The notes: generated by a model from the sequence alone, not told the origin. Shown: positions 9,625 through 18,983, counted from the stretch's first letter. The stretch: DNA of 64,000 nt from Octadecabacter sp. SW4 (GCF_008065155.1 NZ_CP042819.1:1364001-1428000); one strand, 5' to 3'. Numbers and translations are program-made.

Positions 9625-10175
9625 TCTGTAAGGGCCGCGTGAACGCGGGAGCTGTTTGTCTGGTGACTGGGTAAAGGTAAATATTGCCGCTGTGACAAGA
9701 GATGAATGGCTAGTGTGGTAGTGGATCAAACCTGCACCGACCTAGGGTAGGGGCCGTCTAATTGCCCCTGCAACACACTTAGACGTTGTAATGGCGGTCC
9801 TTCCTCCCCTATGTATAGGCCACGGACGGTTGCCATGACGCTTTGCGCAAAAGTCCGGTGAGTTTCTCTGCCAAAGGTCGCGCGGCCCAAGTCGCCCCTT
9901 TGTCAGACCAAGAATGTGGCCCCACATTTCACATGACGGGGCCAGATAAACAGCCCGCGGGCGCTGTTGGACAACCAAAGCGCCGGGCATTGAATGGGCC
10001 GCAGTTACACTGCGGTCGGAGAAGAAACGCGATGCAACGCGCGCAACTGACAGGCACAAGTGAACGGGGCGTTTTGTCTCGGGCGTGTGCTGTTGCGCCA
10101 ATCGCCCTTAATAGTCACGCCAGCCAGACAACAGCGCCCCCGGGCGCCGTTTGCGTTGTCGTGTGATCGGACAAC
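9625..10175 (+). other. Long gene-free stretch, probable RNase E leader
   Basis: A 551-bp gap between dctD and the RNase E gene with no convincing gene. It holds a promoter-like pair (separate entry) and several short GC-rich hairpins, for example CCGCAG/CTGCGG just after position 9999 and a GC palindrome around 10132-10148. RNase E messages in many bacteria carry long structured leaders used for autoregulation by cleavage, which would fit, but no known leader family was recognised. Confidence 0.45.
9786..9815 (+). promoter_or_regulatory. Candidate sigma-70 promoter for the RNase E gene
   Basis: TTGTAA at 9786-9791 and TATGTA at 9810-9815 are separated by 18 bases, a fair match to the -35 and -10 boxes. 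Transcription from here would give an untranslated leader of roughly 350 nucleotides before the RNase E start codon. Sequence inspection only. Confidence 0.35.
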
Positions 10176-12800
10176 ATGCCAAAGAAAATGCTTATCGATG
10201 CGACCCACCCGGAAGAAACCCGGGTCGTGGTCGTGGACGGAAACAAAGTCGAGGAATTCGACTTTGAATCCCAAGCCCGCCGCCAACTGGCGGGCAATAT
10301 CTACCTGGCCAAGGTAACACGGGTCGAACCTTCGCTTCAGGCGGCGTTCATCGACTATGGTGGCAACCGCCACGGGTTCCTTGCCTTCAACGAAATCCAC
10401 CCTGATTACTATCAGATTCCGGTGGCCGATCGCCAGGCGCTGATCGCCGAGGAAAAAGCCTATGCCGAGGCGCAGAGGGCCGAAGCCGAAGCCGCGGAAA
10501 GCAAGCCCAAGCGCACACGCCGCCGCCGCAAACCCAAAGCCGCCGAGGTTGATGGGCAGGACGCCGTCGCAACCGCCGATCCCGTCGAAACGAGCGAGGA
10601 TGAAACCTCGGGCGATATCGCCGGAATGGAAACCATTGATCTGGACGAAGAAGGCTCCAGCCCGATGGAAACCGTGGGTGACACGCCGGTGGAGACGCCT
10701 GCATCAGATGATGACGACGGCGAACAGCCCTATGTCGCGATGGATGACGCCGCCGAAAAGGACGACTCCATCGAAGTAGTCGCCGATGAAGACGACGCCG
10801 AAGATGTGCGTCCCGTGCGCAAACCCCGCCCCAAGCGCTACAAGATCCAGGAAGTGATCAAAGTGCGCCAGATCCTTTTGGTGCAGGTCGTCAAGGAAGA
10901 GCGCGGCAACAAGGGCGCGGCCCTGACCACCTATCTGTCGCTGGCGGGTCGCTATTGTGTGCTGATGCCCAATACCGCGCGCGGTGGTGGCATTTCGCGC
11001 AAGATCACCAACGCCGCCGACCGCAAAAAGCTGAAAGAGATCGCCAACGAGATCGACGTGCCCGAGGGCGCGGGCCTGATCGTGCGCACTGCGGGCAGCC
11101 AGCGCACCAAATCGGAAATCAAACGCGATTACGAATACCTGCTGCGCCTTTGGGAACAGATCCGCGAGCTGACGCTGAAATCGACAGCGCCCGCACCGAT
11201 CTACGAAGAAGGCAACCTGATCAAACGCTCGATCCGCGATCTCTATTCCAAGGACATCGACGAGGTGATCGTCGAAGGCGAGGGGGGCTATCGCACGGCC
11301 AAGGACTTCATGAAAATGATCATGCCGTCCCACGCCAAGAACGTGAAAAACTATACCGAAGCGATGCCGCTGTTTGCGCGCCATCAGGTCGAAAGCTATC
11401 TGTCGGGCATGTTCAACCCCACGGTGCAGTTGCCCTCGGGCGGTTATATCGTGATCGGCGTGACCGAAGCACTGGTGGCGATTGACGTCAACTCGGGGCG
11501 CGCCACCAAGGAAGGCAGCATCGAGCAGACCGCGACCAAGACCAACCTTGAAGCGGCTGACGAAGTGGCCCGCCAGTTGCGCCTGCGCGACCTTGCCGGT
11601 CTGATCGTGATCGACTTTATCGACATGGATGAGCGCAAGAACAACGCCGCCGTGGAAAAACGCTTCAAAGACAAGCTCAAGACCGACCGCGCGCGCATTC
11701 AGGTGGGCCGGATTTCCGGCTTTGGCCTGATGGAAATGTCGCGCCAGCGCCTGCGCCCCGGCATGATCGAGGCGACGACCCAGCCTTGCCCGCATTGCCA
11801 CGGCACCGGCCTGCTGCGCTCGGATGACAACCTTGCCCTGTCGATCCTGCGCCAGATCGAAGAAGAAGGCGTGCGTGGCCGCAGCAAGGAAGTGCTGGTG
11901 AAGGCCCCCACAGCCATCGCCAACTACCTGATGAACCAGAAACGCGACCATGTGCTCGGCATCGAGGCGCGTTACGGGCTGTCGGTGCGGGTCGAAGCTG
12001 ATCCCTTCATGATCTCGCCTGATTTTGCGATCGAAAAGTTCAAGACCGCCAGCCGGGTGATCGCCGAACCCGCCGCCAACGTGATTTCGTCGGATACGGC
12101 CGTCATGGCCGACGTGATTGAAGACGATCCGGCCGAGGAGACCGCGCAACAGGCGCGCGCCGATACACCCGAAAACGGTGAGGGTGAAGGCCAGCCGAAA
12201 AAGCGCCGTCGGCGTCGGCGGCGGCGTCGTGGTGGTGGCAATGGTGACGGCAACGGGGAAGCTGTGAGCGGCGAAAACGGCAGTGATGCCGCGCCGCAGG
12301 AAGCCGAGGCAAAAACCGACGCGGCCCCCGTCGAGGTTGACGCCGCCCCTGCTGGCGAAGTTGACGCCGCAGAATTACCCAAGCCCAAGCGCACCCGCAC
12401 CCGCCGCAAACCCAAGGAGGAGGTCGCGCCCGAACCCGCCGCCGAACCCGCGCCCGAACCGGTGGCTGCCGAAGCTGAACCCGCTGAAAAGCCGGTGAAA
12501 AAGCGCGCCACACGCAGCCGCAAAAAAGCCGAGCCAAAGGCAGAGGCGACGACCGACGTGGAGGCCACCACAGAGACTGCCACCGAGGCGGCCCCCAAAG
12601 CACCGCGCAAGCGCGCCTCGCGCGCCAAGGCCAAACCTGTCGCGGCCCAAGCCGTTGACGGCGCCGAAGTCGCTGCGCCCGAAGCCGCGAAAGCCGAACT
12701 GGCCACCGCGGAACCGGCCAAGGCCGAGCCTGCCCGGCAGGCCGCCGAACCAGACGATGGCAAGCCCAAACGCAAGGGCTGGTGGTCACTGGGCCGCTAA
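10176..12800 (+). CDS. rne: Ribonuclease E
   Basis: An 874-residue endonuclease that initiates mRNA decay and rRNA processing and scaffolds the degradosome. The S1 domain begins near residue 38 (GNIYLAKVTRVEPSLQAAFIDYG) and is split by a long acidic insertion (about residues 95-220), typical of alphaproteobacterial RNase E. The catalytic aspartates are Asp437 (AIDVNSGR) and Asp480 (VIDFIDMDE). The zinc-link cysteines are Cys538 and Cys541 (CPHCHGTG). From about residue 660 the tail is disordered, with alternating Arg-rich and Ala/Glu-rich blocks (RRRRRRRRGGG, several KPKRTRTRRK-like blocks), probably binding RNA and partners. A terminator follows. Confidence 0.93.
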   Translation: MPKKMLIDATHPEETRVVVVDGNKVEEFDFESQARRQLAGNIYLAKVTRVEPSLQAAFIDYGGNRHGFLAFNEIHPDYYQIPVADRQALIAEEKAYAEAQRAEAEAAESKPKRTRRRRKPKAAEVDGQDAVATADPVETSEDETSGDIAGMETIDLDEEGSSPMETVGDTPVETPASDDDDGEQPYVAMDDAAEKDDSIEVVADEDDAEDVRPVRKPRPKRYKIQEVIKVRQILLVQVVKEERGNKGAALTTYLSLAGRYCVLMPNTARGGGISRKITNAADRKKLKEIANEIDVPEGAGLIVRTAGSQRTKSEIKRDYEYLLRLWEQIRELTLKSTAPAPIYEEGNLIKRSIRDLYSKDIDEVIVEGEGGYRTAKDFMKMIMPSHAKNVKNYTEAMPLFARHQVESYLSGMFNPTVQLPSGGYIVIGVTEALVAIDVNSGRATKEGSIEQTATKTNLEAADEVARQLRLRDLAGLIVIDFIDMDERKNNAAVEKRFKDKLKTDRARIQVGRISGFGLMEMSRQRLRPGMIEATTQPCPHCHGTGLLRSDDNLALSILRQIEEEGVRGRSKEVLVKAPTAIANYLMNQKRDHVLGIEARYGLSVRVEADPFMISPDFAIEKFKTASRVIAEPAANVISSDTAVMADVIEDDPAEETAQQARADTPENGEGEGQPKKRRRRRRRRRGGGNGDGNGEAVSGENGSDAAPQEAEAKTDAAPVEVDAAPAGEVDAAELPKPKRTRTRRKPKEEVAPEPAAEPAPEPVAAEAEPAEKPVKKRATRSRKKAEPKAEATTDVEATTETATEAAPKAPRKRASRAKAKPVAAQAVDGAEVAAPEAAKAELATAEPAKAEPARQAAEPDDGKPKRKGWWSLGR

Positions 12801-12821
12801 GGCATTGCGATAAAGGAACAG

Positions 12822-12856
12822 GACCGCTGCGCAGCCTTGCGCGGCGGTCTTTTTTA
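12822..12856 (+). terminator. Intrinsic terminator of the RNase E gene
   Basis: A strong GC hairpin with arms GACCGC and GCGGTC, extended inward by further pairs, is followed directly by a run of T. It lies 21 bp after the rne stop and reaches the end of the converging TusA-like gene. Confidence 0.85.
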
Positions 12857-13084
12857 TGTGCCGCGCCGGATCAGATAGGTGGTCACGGCACCTTCGGAGG
12901 TCGCGGACAAAAAGACGTGCCCCGCTTGGGCGCAAAAATGCGGCACGTCGATCACCGCTACCGGATCGTCGGCCTGCAAGCGCAGGATCTGGCCCGCGCG
13001 CATGCCCAACAGCGCCTTGCGCGCGCGCAGCACGGGCAGGGGGCAAAGCAAGCCGATCGCGTCGATGTCCAGATCAGGGGTCAT
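12854..13084 (-). CDS. TusA-family sulfurtransferase-like protein
   Basis: A small 76-residue protein with the TusA fold. The active-site motif is LLCPLPV with Cys14, which carries persulfide sulfur in this family, followed by the helix RARKALLGM. TusA-like proteins hand sulfur to tRNA thiolation, molybdopterin or other acceptors, and some stand-alone copies have unknown partners. It converges on rne and is divergent from ccdA, which makes a redox or sulfur context plausible but not proven. Confidence 0.82.
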   Translation of the reverse strand: MTPDLDIDAIGLLCPLPVLRARKALLGMRAGQILRLQADDPVAVIDVPHFCAQAGHVFLSATSEGAVTTYLIRRGT

Positions 13085-13193
13085 GCCCGACGATTAGGCC
13101 GCATGTGACAGACTGTCCACTAAGTTGTGACCGTTTGGCGGGTGACGCGGCGCGCATGCTGCCCTAAAGCTGTTGGGAAAAGGAGACCTGACA

Positions 13194-13946
13194 ATGACGC
13201 CTGATCTTTTGCTGGATGCGACTCTTCTGCCTGCTATAGCCATTGCGCTGTTTGCAGGGCTGCTGTCGTTCCTCAGCCCCTGTGTTTTGCCGGTCGTGCC
13301 ACCGTATCTGGCCTATATGGGCGGGGTGTCGGTGACGGATATGGACGACAGCCGCGCAAAGCGGGGCCGCGTGCTTCTTGCGGCGGTGTTCTTTGTGCTG
13401 GGTCTGTCGACGGTTTTCATCCTGCTGGGATTCGCCTTTTCGGCGATGGGGCGGGTATTGCTGGCCTGGCAGGATTGGTTCGTTATCATTGCGGGCATCG
13501 TCATCATGACGTTCGGCGCGCATTTCATTGGCGTGTTCCGCATTCCCTTTCTGGATCGCGAGGCCCGTGTCGACACCGGCGATCAGGGCGGCACGGCCCT
13601 CGGGGCCTATGTGCTGGGGCTGGCCTTTGCCTTTGGCTGGACGCCCTGCCTGGGGCCGATCCTTGGCACGATCCTGGGCTTGGCGGCAAGCGAGGCCGAC
13701 CTGTGGCGCGGCACAATCTTGCTGGCGTTCTATGCGATGGGTCTTGGGGTGCCGTTCCTTTTGGTTGCGGCTTTCTTCCCGGTGATGAAAGGGCCGATGG
13801 CCTTTATGAAGCGCCATACCAAGCGGATCGAGCGGATTTCCGGCCTGTTGTTGTGGACCGTCGGCCTGCTGATGCTGACCGGGCAATTCACCGCCTTTAG
13901 CTGGTGGCTGCTTGAGACGTTTCCGGCGCTGGCCGTGCTGGGCTAG
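13194..13946 (+). CDS. ccdA: Cytochrome c biogenesis protein CcdA
   Basis: A 250-residue, six-helix membrane protein of the DsbD/CcdA family that passes electrons from cytoplasmic thioredoxin to periplasmic thiol-disulfide proteins used in cytochrome c assembly. The two redox cysteines are visible in mirrored motifs, Cys30 in FLSPCVLP and Cys152 in GWTPCLGP. The ATG at 13194 follows an AAGGAG site; the upstream in-frame codon at 13173 has no such site. A dispersed hairpin repeat follows the gene. Confidence 0.9.
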   Translation: MTPDLLLDATLLPAIAIALFAGLLSFLSPCVLPVVPPYLAYMGGVSVTDMDDSRAKRGRVLLAAVFFVLGLSTVFILLGFAFSAMGRVLLAWQDWFVIIAGIVIMTFGAHFIGVFRIPFLDREARVDTGDQGGTALGAYVLGLAFAFGWTPCLGPILGTILGLAASEADLWRGTILLAFYAMGLGVPFLLVAAFFPVMKGPMAFMKRHTKRIERISGLLLWTVGLLMLTGQFTAFSWWLLETFPALAVLG

Positions 13947-13978
13947 CGGTGCAGGGGGCGCGGCCCCCGACCTGCGGT

Positions 13979-14007
13979 CCCCCCGGAGGTATTTCTGAAC
14001 AGAAGAA
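13979..14007 (+). repeat. Dispersed intergenic hairpin repeat, copy 1
   Basis: Contains CCCCGGAGGTATTT followed by GAACAGAAGAA. The same arrangement of a CCTCC/GGAGG-type hairpin, T-rich step and GAACAGAAGAA-like tail occurs at 22495-22530 in reverse and, with a diverged tail, at 28764-28797. It resembles a terminator-type repeat common between genes in Roseobacter-group genomes. Confidence 0.5.
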
Positions 14008-14057
14008 TGGTGTTGTCGCGGCTTATTTTCGCCGAAATTTCTGTTTAGGGTAGCCGC

Positions 14058-15302
14058 ATGAGCGAGGCGGATGAACAGATGCAGGTGCGCAGGCGGCGGG
14101 TGTTTTACATCCCCGGCTATGACCCGATCCATCCGCGCCGCTACCGCGAGCTTTACCGCAGCGAAAGTGCCGCGCAGGCCGCGATTTCCGACTACGAGAT
14201 CGGGATCAGCCCGAAAACCGGTGACGGCCCCTATGGCTGGCACGTGCAGGCCGATATTGGCGCCCCGGTGCAGGCCGATATCGCCGTGCTGGTCTGGTCC
14301 GATATCGTGCGTGACAGCATGTCCAACACCATTGGCGCGACCTATCTGCAACTGGTCCGCACCGCCTGGACCTATATCGCCAGCGGCACGCTGCGCCGCC
14401 TGATGTGGCTGCGCAAGGGGCCGGTGATCGCCGCGCTTTATCCGGTGGGCATGTTGCTGTTGCAACTGCTGCTGGCGCTGGTTGTGGGCGGACAGGCCGG
14501 GCGGCTGGCGCTGGCCGGTCTGGGTGCGGTTTGGGACGCGCCTGATCTGGTCAAAGCGCTGATCTGGTGGCCGATTTTTCTGGCGCTGGCGGTGTGGATC
14601 CTGCGCTGGTTCAAACGTATGGACGGCAAGTTTTTCGCCTACTACCTGATGCATGACTACGCCTATTCCGCCAACTGGAACGGCGCGAATCCACCCGAGC
14701 TTGAGGCGCGGATGGCCCAATTCGGCGATGTGATCGCCGCCGCTTTGGAGGGGGATGTGGACGAGGTTCTGGTGGTTGGTCATTCTTCGGGGGCGCATCT
14801 GGGCGTCAGCATTCTGGCCGATCTGATCCGCGCCGGGCGGGTGCGCGCGGATGGTCCCAGGCTTGCGTTTTTGTCGCTGGGGCAGGTGGTGCCGATGGTG
14901 TCGTTCCTGCGCGAGGCGCACCGCTTGCGCAACGATCTGGCCTATCTGTCGATGCGCGATGAATTGACATGGGTCGATGTCACCGCCCCCGGCGATGGCT
15001 GCGCCTTTGCCCTGTGCGATCCGGTGGCCGTGTCCGGTGTCGCGCCCGCGGGCAAGAAATGGCCGCTGATCATGTCGGCGGCCTTTACCCAGAGCCTGAG
15101 CGAAGCGCGTTGGAAAGAGCTGCGCTGGAAGTTCTTTCGCCTGCATTTCCAATACCTTTGTGCCTTTGATCGCCCGCGCGATTACGACTATTTCCAGATC
15201 ACTGCCGGACCTGTCACCCTGGCTGACCGCTACCGCGACCGCCCACCATCCAAATCCCGTATCGACGTGCCCGCGTCGAAATACACGAGCGTGGCGCCGT
15301 GA
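14058..15302 (+). CDS. Membrane-anchored alpha/beta-hydrolase-like protein of unknown function
   Basis: 414 residues. The N-terminus VFYIPGYDP resembles the first strand and oxyanion region of an alpha/beta hydrolase. Two hydrophobic helices lie at about 125-150 and 170-190. The nucleophile elbow is GHSSG with Ser243, inside VLVVGHSSGAHLGVSILAD. The C-terminal part contains Asp and His residues (for example DELTWVDVTAPGD) that could complete a triad. No named family was recognised. Its stop overlaps the GTG start of the cytochrome P450 gene, so the two are almost certainly co-translated and may act on the same hydrophobic substrate. Confidence 0.65.
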   Translation: MSEADEQMQVRRRRVFYIPGYDPIHPRRYRELYRSESAAQAAISDYEIGISPKTGDGPYGWHVQADIGAPVQADIAVLVWSDIVRDSMSNTIGATYLQLVRTAWTYIASGTLRRLMWLRKGPVIAALYPVGMLLLQLLLALVVGGQAGRLALAGLGAVWDAPDLVKALIWWPIFLALAVWILRWFKRMDGKFFAYYLMHDYAYSANWNGANPPELEARMAQFGDVIAAALEGDVDEVLVVGHSSGAHLGVSILADLIRAGRVRADGPRLAFLSLGQVVPMVSFLREAHRLRNDLAYLSMRDELTWVDVTAPGDGCAFALCDPVAVSGVAPAGKKWPLIMSAAFTQSLSEARWKELRWKFFRLHFQYLCAFDRPRDYDYFQITAGPVTLADRYRDRPPSKSRIDVPASKYTSVAP

Positions 15303-16651
15303 TCCCGCCCAAGCCGCCCGCGCGCGCCGACAAGGTGTCGTTGTGGCGCTACGTGCGCCTGTTTCGCAGTGATATCCTGTCGGCCCAGCCGGCCAAGTTA
15401 TACCGTGCGTGGATGGCCGAATTTCGCACGCCGTTCTTTCGCAGCTTCCTTGCCAATGATCCCGCCCTTGTGCAGACCGTCCTGAAAGATCGCCCCGATG
15501 ATTTTCCCAAATCCGACCGGATCGGCGCGGGATTGCGGCCTTTGCTGGGGGAGTCGGTGTTCCTGACCAATGGCGAGGTCTGGAAACGTCAGCGCCGCAT
15601 CATTGATCCCGCGTTCGAGGGTGGGCGCCTGCGCGATACCTACGGCGCAATGTATGCGGCCGCGCAGGCCGCCGTGACCCGCCTTGCCCCCCTGGCCAAC
15701 GGCACCCCGCACGAGGTCGAGGCCGAGACAAGCCACGCCGCAGCGGATGTGATTTTCCGCACGCTGTTTTCGATCCCCATCGAGCATCAGATCGCCGCCG
15801 ATGTCTTTACGAAATTCCGCGACTATCAGCGCAGTCAGCCGATCCTCAATCTGGCCGCCTTCATCCCCGTGCCGCGCTGGTTTCCGCGTTTTTTCAAGGG
15901 GCAGACCAAACGCACCGCGCGCGATATTCGCGCCCTGATCACGCAACTGACGGTCCAGCGCATGGCGGCGATCAAGGCAGGCACTGCGCCTGATGATCTG
16001 GCCACCAAGATCATGACCACGCCAGATCCCCAGACTGGCGAGACATTCACAACCGCGGAAATGGTCGATCAGGTCGCGATCTTCTTTCTGGCGGGGCATG
16101 AAACCTCGGCCTCGGCACTGGCCTGGACGCTCTATCTGATGGCGCTTTATCCTGACTGGCAGGACAGGGTCGCGCAGGAAGCGCAGGCACTGACCGGTCC
16201 CGATTTCAAGCTGGTCGCCAAGCTACGTCTGTCCAAGGATGTATTCCGCGAGGCCCTGCGCCTTTATCCGCCGGTGCCGATGATGGTGCGCGAGGCGGGC
16301 TGCCCCGAACGCTTCCGCGACCGCGATGTGCCACGGGGGTCGCAGATTGTCCTGAGCCCCTGGCACCTGCATCGCCATGAACGGCTGTGGGACAATCCCG
16401 ACGGGTTTGACCCGACCCGCTGGGCCACCGAAAACGGCAAGCAATGCCAGCGCGAGGCCTATATTCCGTTTTCCGCCGGTCCGCGCGTCTGCACGGGCGC
16501 AGGTTTTGCGATGGTCGAGGGGCCGTTGATCCTGTCGATGCTGCTGCGCGCCTACCGCTTTGACCTGGTGGCGGGGCGCCAACCTGTGCCTGTCGCCCAT
16601 CTGACCGTGCGCGCCAAGGATGGCATCTGGCTGCGGATCACGCCCCGCTAG
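15299..16651 (+). CDS. Cytochrome P450
   Basis: A 450-residue heme monooxygenase. Clear landmarks are the I-helix AGHETSA, the K-helix EALRLYPP (ExxR), and the heme loop FSAGPRVCTGAGFA with axial ligand Cys398. The sequence resembles the CYP4-like fatty acid or terpenoid hydroxylases found in marine alphaproteobacteria more than the soluble camphor type. The substrate is unknown, and no ferredoxin or ferredoxin reductase gene is adjacent, so electrons must come from elsewhere. The start is GTG at 15299, overlapping the hydrolase stop (GTGA). It converges with the RHH gene, the last four bases overlapping. Confidence 0.9.
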   Translation: MIPPKPPARADKVSLWRYVRLFRSDILSAQPAKLYRAWMAEFRTPFFRSFLANDPALVQTVLKDRPDDFPKSDRIGAGLRPLLGESVFLTNGEVWKRQRRIIDPAFEGGRLRDTYGAMYAAAQAAVTRLAPLANGTPHEVEAETSHAAADVIFRTLFSIPIEHQIAADVFTKFRDYQRSQPILNLAAFIPVPRWFPRFFKGQTKRTARDIRALITQLTVQRMAAIKAGTAPDDLATKIMTTPDPQTGETFTTAEMVDQVAIFFLAGHETSASALAWTLYLMALYPDWQDRVAQEAQALTGPDFKLVAKLRLSKDVFREALRLYPPVPMMVREAGCPERFRDRDVPRGSQIVLSPWHLHRHERLWDNPDGFDPTRWATENGKQCQREAYIPFSAGPRVCTGAGFAMVEGPLILSMLLRAYRFDLVAGRQPVPVAHLTVRAKDGIWLRITPR

Positions 16652-16869
16652 CCTTGATTGTTCATCTGGGTTGCTTTCAGCACCACCACACGGATCGCCG
16701 AGGCAAGACCGACATCGCCGCGCCCTTCGTCGATTTCGATCGCCAGGCCGTTCAGGGTCTTGCCTTGTGCGCGTGCCAGCGCCCGAAACGCCACCCAAAA
16801 TTCCGGTTCCAGCGACACCGATGTGCGGTGGCCGCGTAAGGTTAGCGAGTGTTTTTCAGGCCGCGTCAT
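16648..16869 (-). CDS. Ribbon-helix-helix domain protein
   Basis: A 73-residue protein with an N-terminal ribbon (HSLTLRGHRTSVSLEPEFW) and two helices, the RHH_4 type. It may bind DNA as a dimer, but proteins of this class next to fumC have not been given a firm function as far as I know. It is the third gene of a leftward unit fumC-DUF4169-RHH, joined to the DUF4169 gene by a four-base ATGA overlap. Confidence 0.8.
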   Translation of the reverse strand: MTRPEKHSLTLRGHRTSVSLEPEFWVAFRALARAQGKTLNGLAIEIDEGRGDVGLASAIRVVVLKATQMNNQG

Positions 16870-17042
16870 TCGTCCTCGAATTTCAGCTGATCAAGCCGCG
16901 CTTTGGCCTGATCCGACTGTGCCGTATCCAGCAACCGCTGCGCCTTGGTGCGCCCGTGTTTCACCGCATTCAGATCGGCGCGGGCCTTCTTTTGGGCCCG
17001 TTCCTTTTCCTTGCGCACCTGGTTGAGGTTCACGGGCTTCAT
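16866..17042 (-). CDS. DUF4169-type small basic protein
   Basis: A 58-residue gene that follows fumC. It starts [19 protein letters not shown] and ends with LKFEDE. The protein is almost entirely charged helix (many Lys, Arg, Glu), consistent with the DUF4169 family of Rhodobacterales. Both ends overlap neighbours by four bases (ATGA): its ATG with the fumC stop and its stop with the RHH start. This tight sandwich strongly supports it being translated. Function unknown. Confidence 0.8.
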   Translation of the reverse strand: MKPVNLNQVRKEKERAQKKARADLNAVKHGRTKAQRLLDTAQSDQAKARLDQLKFEDE

Positions 17043-18430
17043 TTCGGGCCGATCATATCCTCGGGGCGCACGACCGCGTCGAATGTTTCGCCGTCCACGA
17101 ACCCAAGGGCGATGGCTTCCTCGCGCAGGGTCGTGCCGTTCTTGTGGGCGGTCTTGGCGACCTTGGTGGCGTTGTCATAGCCGATGGTGGGGGCCAGTGC
17201 GGTGACAAGCATCAGGCTTTCCTTCATCAGCTTGTCGATGCGGGGTGCGTTGGCTTCGATCCCCATCAGCATCCGTTCGGTGAAACTGTCGGCCACATCG
17301 CCAAGCAGTTGCATGGATTGCAACAGGTTATAGGCCATCATCGGGTTATAGACGTTGAGCTCAAAATGCCCCTGCGACCCGGCAAAGCTGATCGCGGCGT
17401 CATTGCCAAGGATATGGGCGCAGACCTGCGTCATGGCTTCGGCCTGGGTCGGGTTCACCTTGCCGGGCATGATGGAGGATCCCGGTTCATTTTCCGGCAG
17501 GATCAATTCGCCAAGGCCCGAGCGGGGGCCGGACCCCAGCAGCCGGATATCGCTGGCGATTTTATAGGCGGCCATTGCGGTGGTCTTGATCGCGCCGGAC
17601 ATGAAAACCATCGCATCATGGGCGGCCAAGGCTTCGAATTTATTGGGGGCGGTCACGAAGGGCAGGCCGGTAATCTCGGCCATATGCGCGGCCACGGTCG
17701 TGTCCCAGCCCTTGGCGGTGTTCAGGCCGGTGCCGACCGCTGTGCCGCCTTGGGCCAATTCATAGATGCCGGGCAGGGCCAGTTCGATACGCGCGATCCC
17801 GTTGCGGATTTGCGCGGCGTAGCCGGAAAATTCCTGCCCCAGGGTGAGCGGCGTCGCATCTTGGGTATGGGTGCGGCCGATCTTGATGATCTCGGCAAAT
17901 TCCTTTGATTTCGCCTCAAGTCCGGCGGCGAATTTTCCCAACCCCGGCAGCAACACATCACGCACCGTCATGGCGGCGGCGATATGCATGGCCGTGGGGA
18001 AGGTATCGTTGGAGGATTGGCCCATATTGCAGTGATCGTTGGGGTGAACGGGGTCTTTGGAGCCGATCACGCCGCCCAGCAGTTCGATGGCGCGGTTGGC
18101 GATCACTTCGTTGGCGTTCATGTTGGATTGTGTGCCCGACCCTGTCTGCCAGACCACCAGCGGAAAGTGGTCATCCAGCTTGCCGTCGATCACTTCGCCC
18201 GCAGCGGCGATGATCGCGTCAGCCAGTTTGCCTTCCAGCTTGCCGGATGCCTTGTTGGCCTGCGCACAGGCTTTCTTGATCACGCCCAGGGCGCGCACGA
18301 TGGCGACGGGCTGTTTTTCCCAGCCGATCGGGAAATTCATGATGCTGCGCTGGGTCTGTGCGCCCCAATAGCGTGTGCTTTCCACCTCGAGTGGGCCAAA
18401 GCTGTCGGTTTCTGTGCGGGTCTTGGTCAT
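17039..18430 (-). CDS. fumC: Fumarate hydratase, class II
   Basis: 463 residues. The iron-independent fumarase converts fumarate to malate in the TCA cycle. The superfamily signature [15 protein letters not shown] is intact, as are the substrate-binding [13 protein letters not shown] and the [14 protein letters not shown] segments. The length is standard. It is the first gene of a leftward unit with the DUF4169 and RHH genes. The oxygen- and iron-independent class makes sense in an aerobic marine bacterium facing iron limitation. Confidence 0.95.
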   Translation of the reverse strand: MTKTRTETDSFGPLEVESTRYWGAQTQRSIMNFPIGWEKQPVAIVRALGVIKKACAQANKASGKLEGKLADAIIAAAGEVIDGKLDDHFPLVVWQTGSGTQSNMNANEVIANRAIELLGGVIGSKDPVHPNDHCNMGQSSNDTFPTAMHIAAAMTVRDVLLPGLGKFAAGLEAKSKEFAEIIKIGRTHTQDATPLTLGQEFSGYAAQIRNGIARIELALPGIYELAQGGTAVGTGLNTAKGWDTTVAAHMAEITGLPFVTAPNKFEALAAHDAMVFMSGAIKTTAMAAYKIASDIRLLGSGPRSGLGELILPENEPGSSIMPGKVNPTQAEAMTQVCAHILGNDAAISFAGSQGHFELNVYNPMMAYNLLQSMQLLGDVADSFTERMLMGIEANAPRIDKLMKESLMLVTALAPTIGYDNATKVAKTAHKNGTTLREEAIALGFVDGETFDAVVRPEDMIGPK

Positions 18431-18509
18431 GGCGCGGTCCTTTGGTATGCGGTTGTATGCCGTTTAAGCCAGCGCGCGCCACGCTGCAACGGGCGTGTTG
18501 CCGCAACCG

Positions 18510-18983
18510 TTATTTGCGGAAACTGTCAAGGCTGACGACTTCGGCCTCGGGGGCGGCGTGGTCTTTCTCGTCCGCCATCACATCCATCGGCGCTTCGGGG
18601 TGACTCTCGTCCTCCTCCTCGTCCTCGCTGTCCTGGGTTTCAAAGCGCAGGCCAAATTCAACGGACGGATCCACAAAGGTCTTGATCGCGTCATAAGGAA
18701 TATAAAGCGGCTCGGGGTTGTCGCCAAAATTCAGGGTGATGGCAAAGCCGTCGTCGGTGACCGTCAGATTGTCGAACCAATGCTGGATCACCACGGTCAT
18801 TTCACCGGGATAGCGGTCCGATAGCCAGTCGGCGATTTCCACGTCGGGGTGCATCGTGTCGAAGGTGATGAAAAAGTGGTGATCGCCCGGCAGGCCGTAT
18901 TTGCCGATGTCGGTCAATACCTGCTGGATCAGCCCACGCATTGCGCGGTGCATGAGGTTTCCGTAGTCGATTGAACGGGTCAT
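18510..18983 (-). CDS. SspB-like ClpXP adaptor
   Basis: About 157 residues from the ATG at 18983 (RSIDYGNLMHRAMRGLIQQVL). The N-terminal two thirds match the SspB substrate-binding domain that tethers ssrA-tagged proteins, with HFFITFDTMHPDVEIADWL and VVIQHWFDNLTV. The acidic linker (DSEDEEEDESHPE) ends in a short hydrophobic tail EAEVVSLDSFRK, which would dock on ClpX. It lies about 4 kb from the tmRNA gene whose product adds the tag. An alternative start is the ATG nine bases earlier. Confidence 0.85.
   Translation of the reverse strand: MTRSIDYGNLMHRAMRGLIQQVLTDIGKYGLPGDHHFFITFDTMHPDVEIADWLSDRYPGEMTVVIQHWFDNLTVTDDGFAITLNFGDNPEPLYIPYDAIKTFVDPSVEFGLRFETQDSEDEEEDESHPEAPMDVMADEKDHAAPEAEVVSLDSFRK

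Noticed and set aside
9742..10101. Short frames in the RNase E leader
   Set aside because: No ribosome sites, no family features, and they cross the hairpins and promoter-like boxes.
10176..12800. Several long frames on the opposite strand of the RNase E gene (up to 481 codons)
   Set aside because: They are shadows of a GC-rich, low-complexity coding region; their proteins have no sensible composition or motif.
13164..15152. A 662-codon minus-strand frame across ccdA and the hydrolase
   Set aside because: It covers two genes with clear motifs on the other strand; its translation is rich in Gln, Arg and His, typical of antisense shadows.
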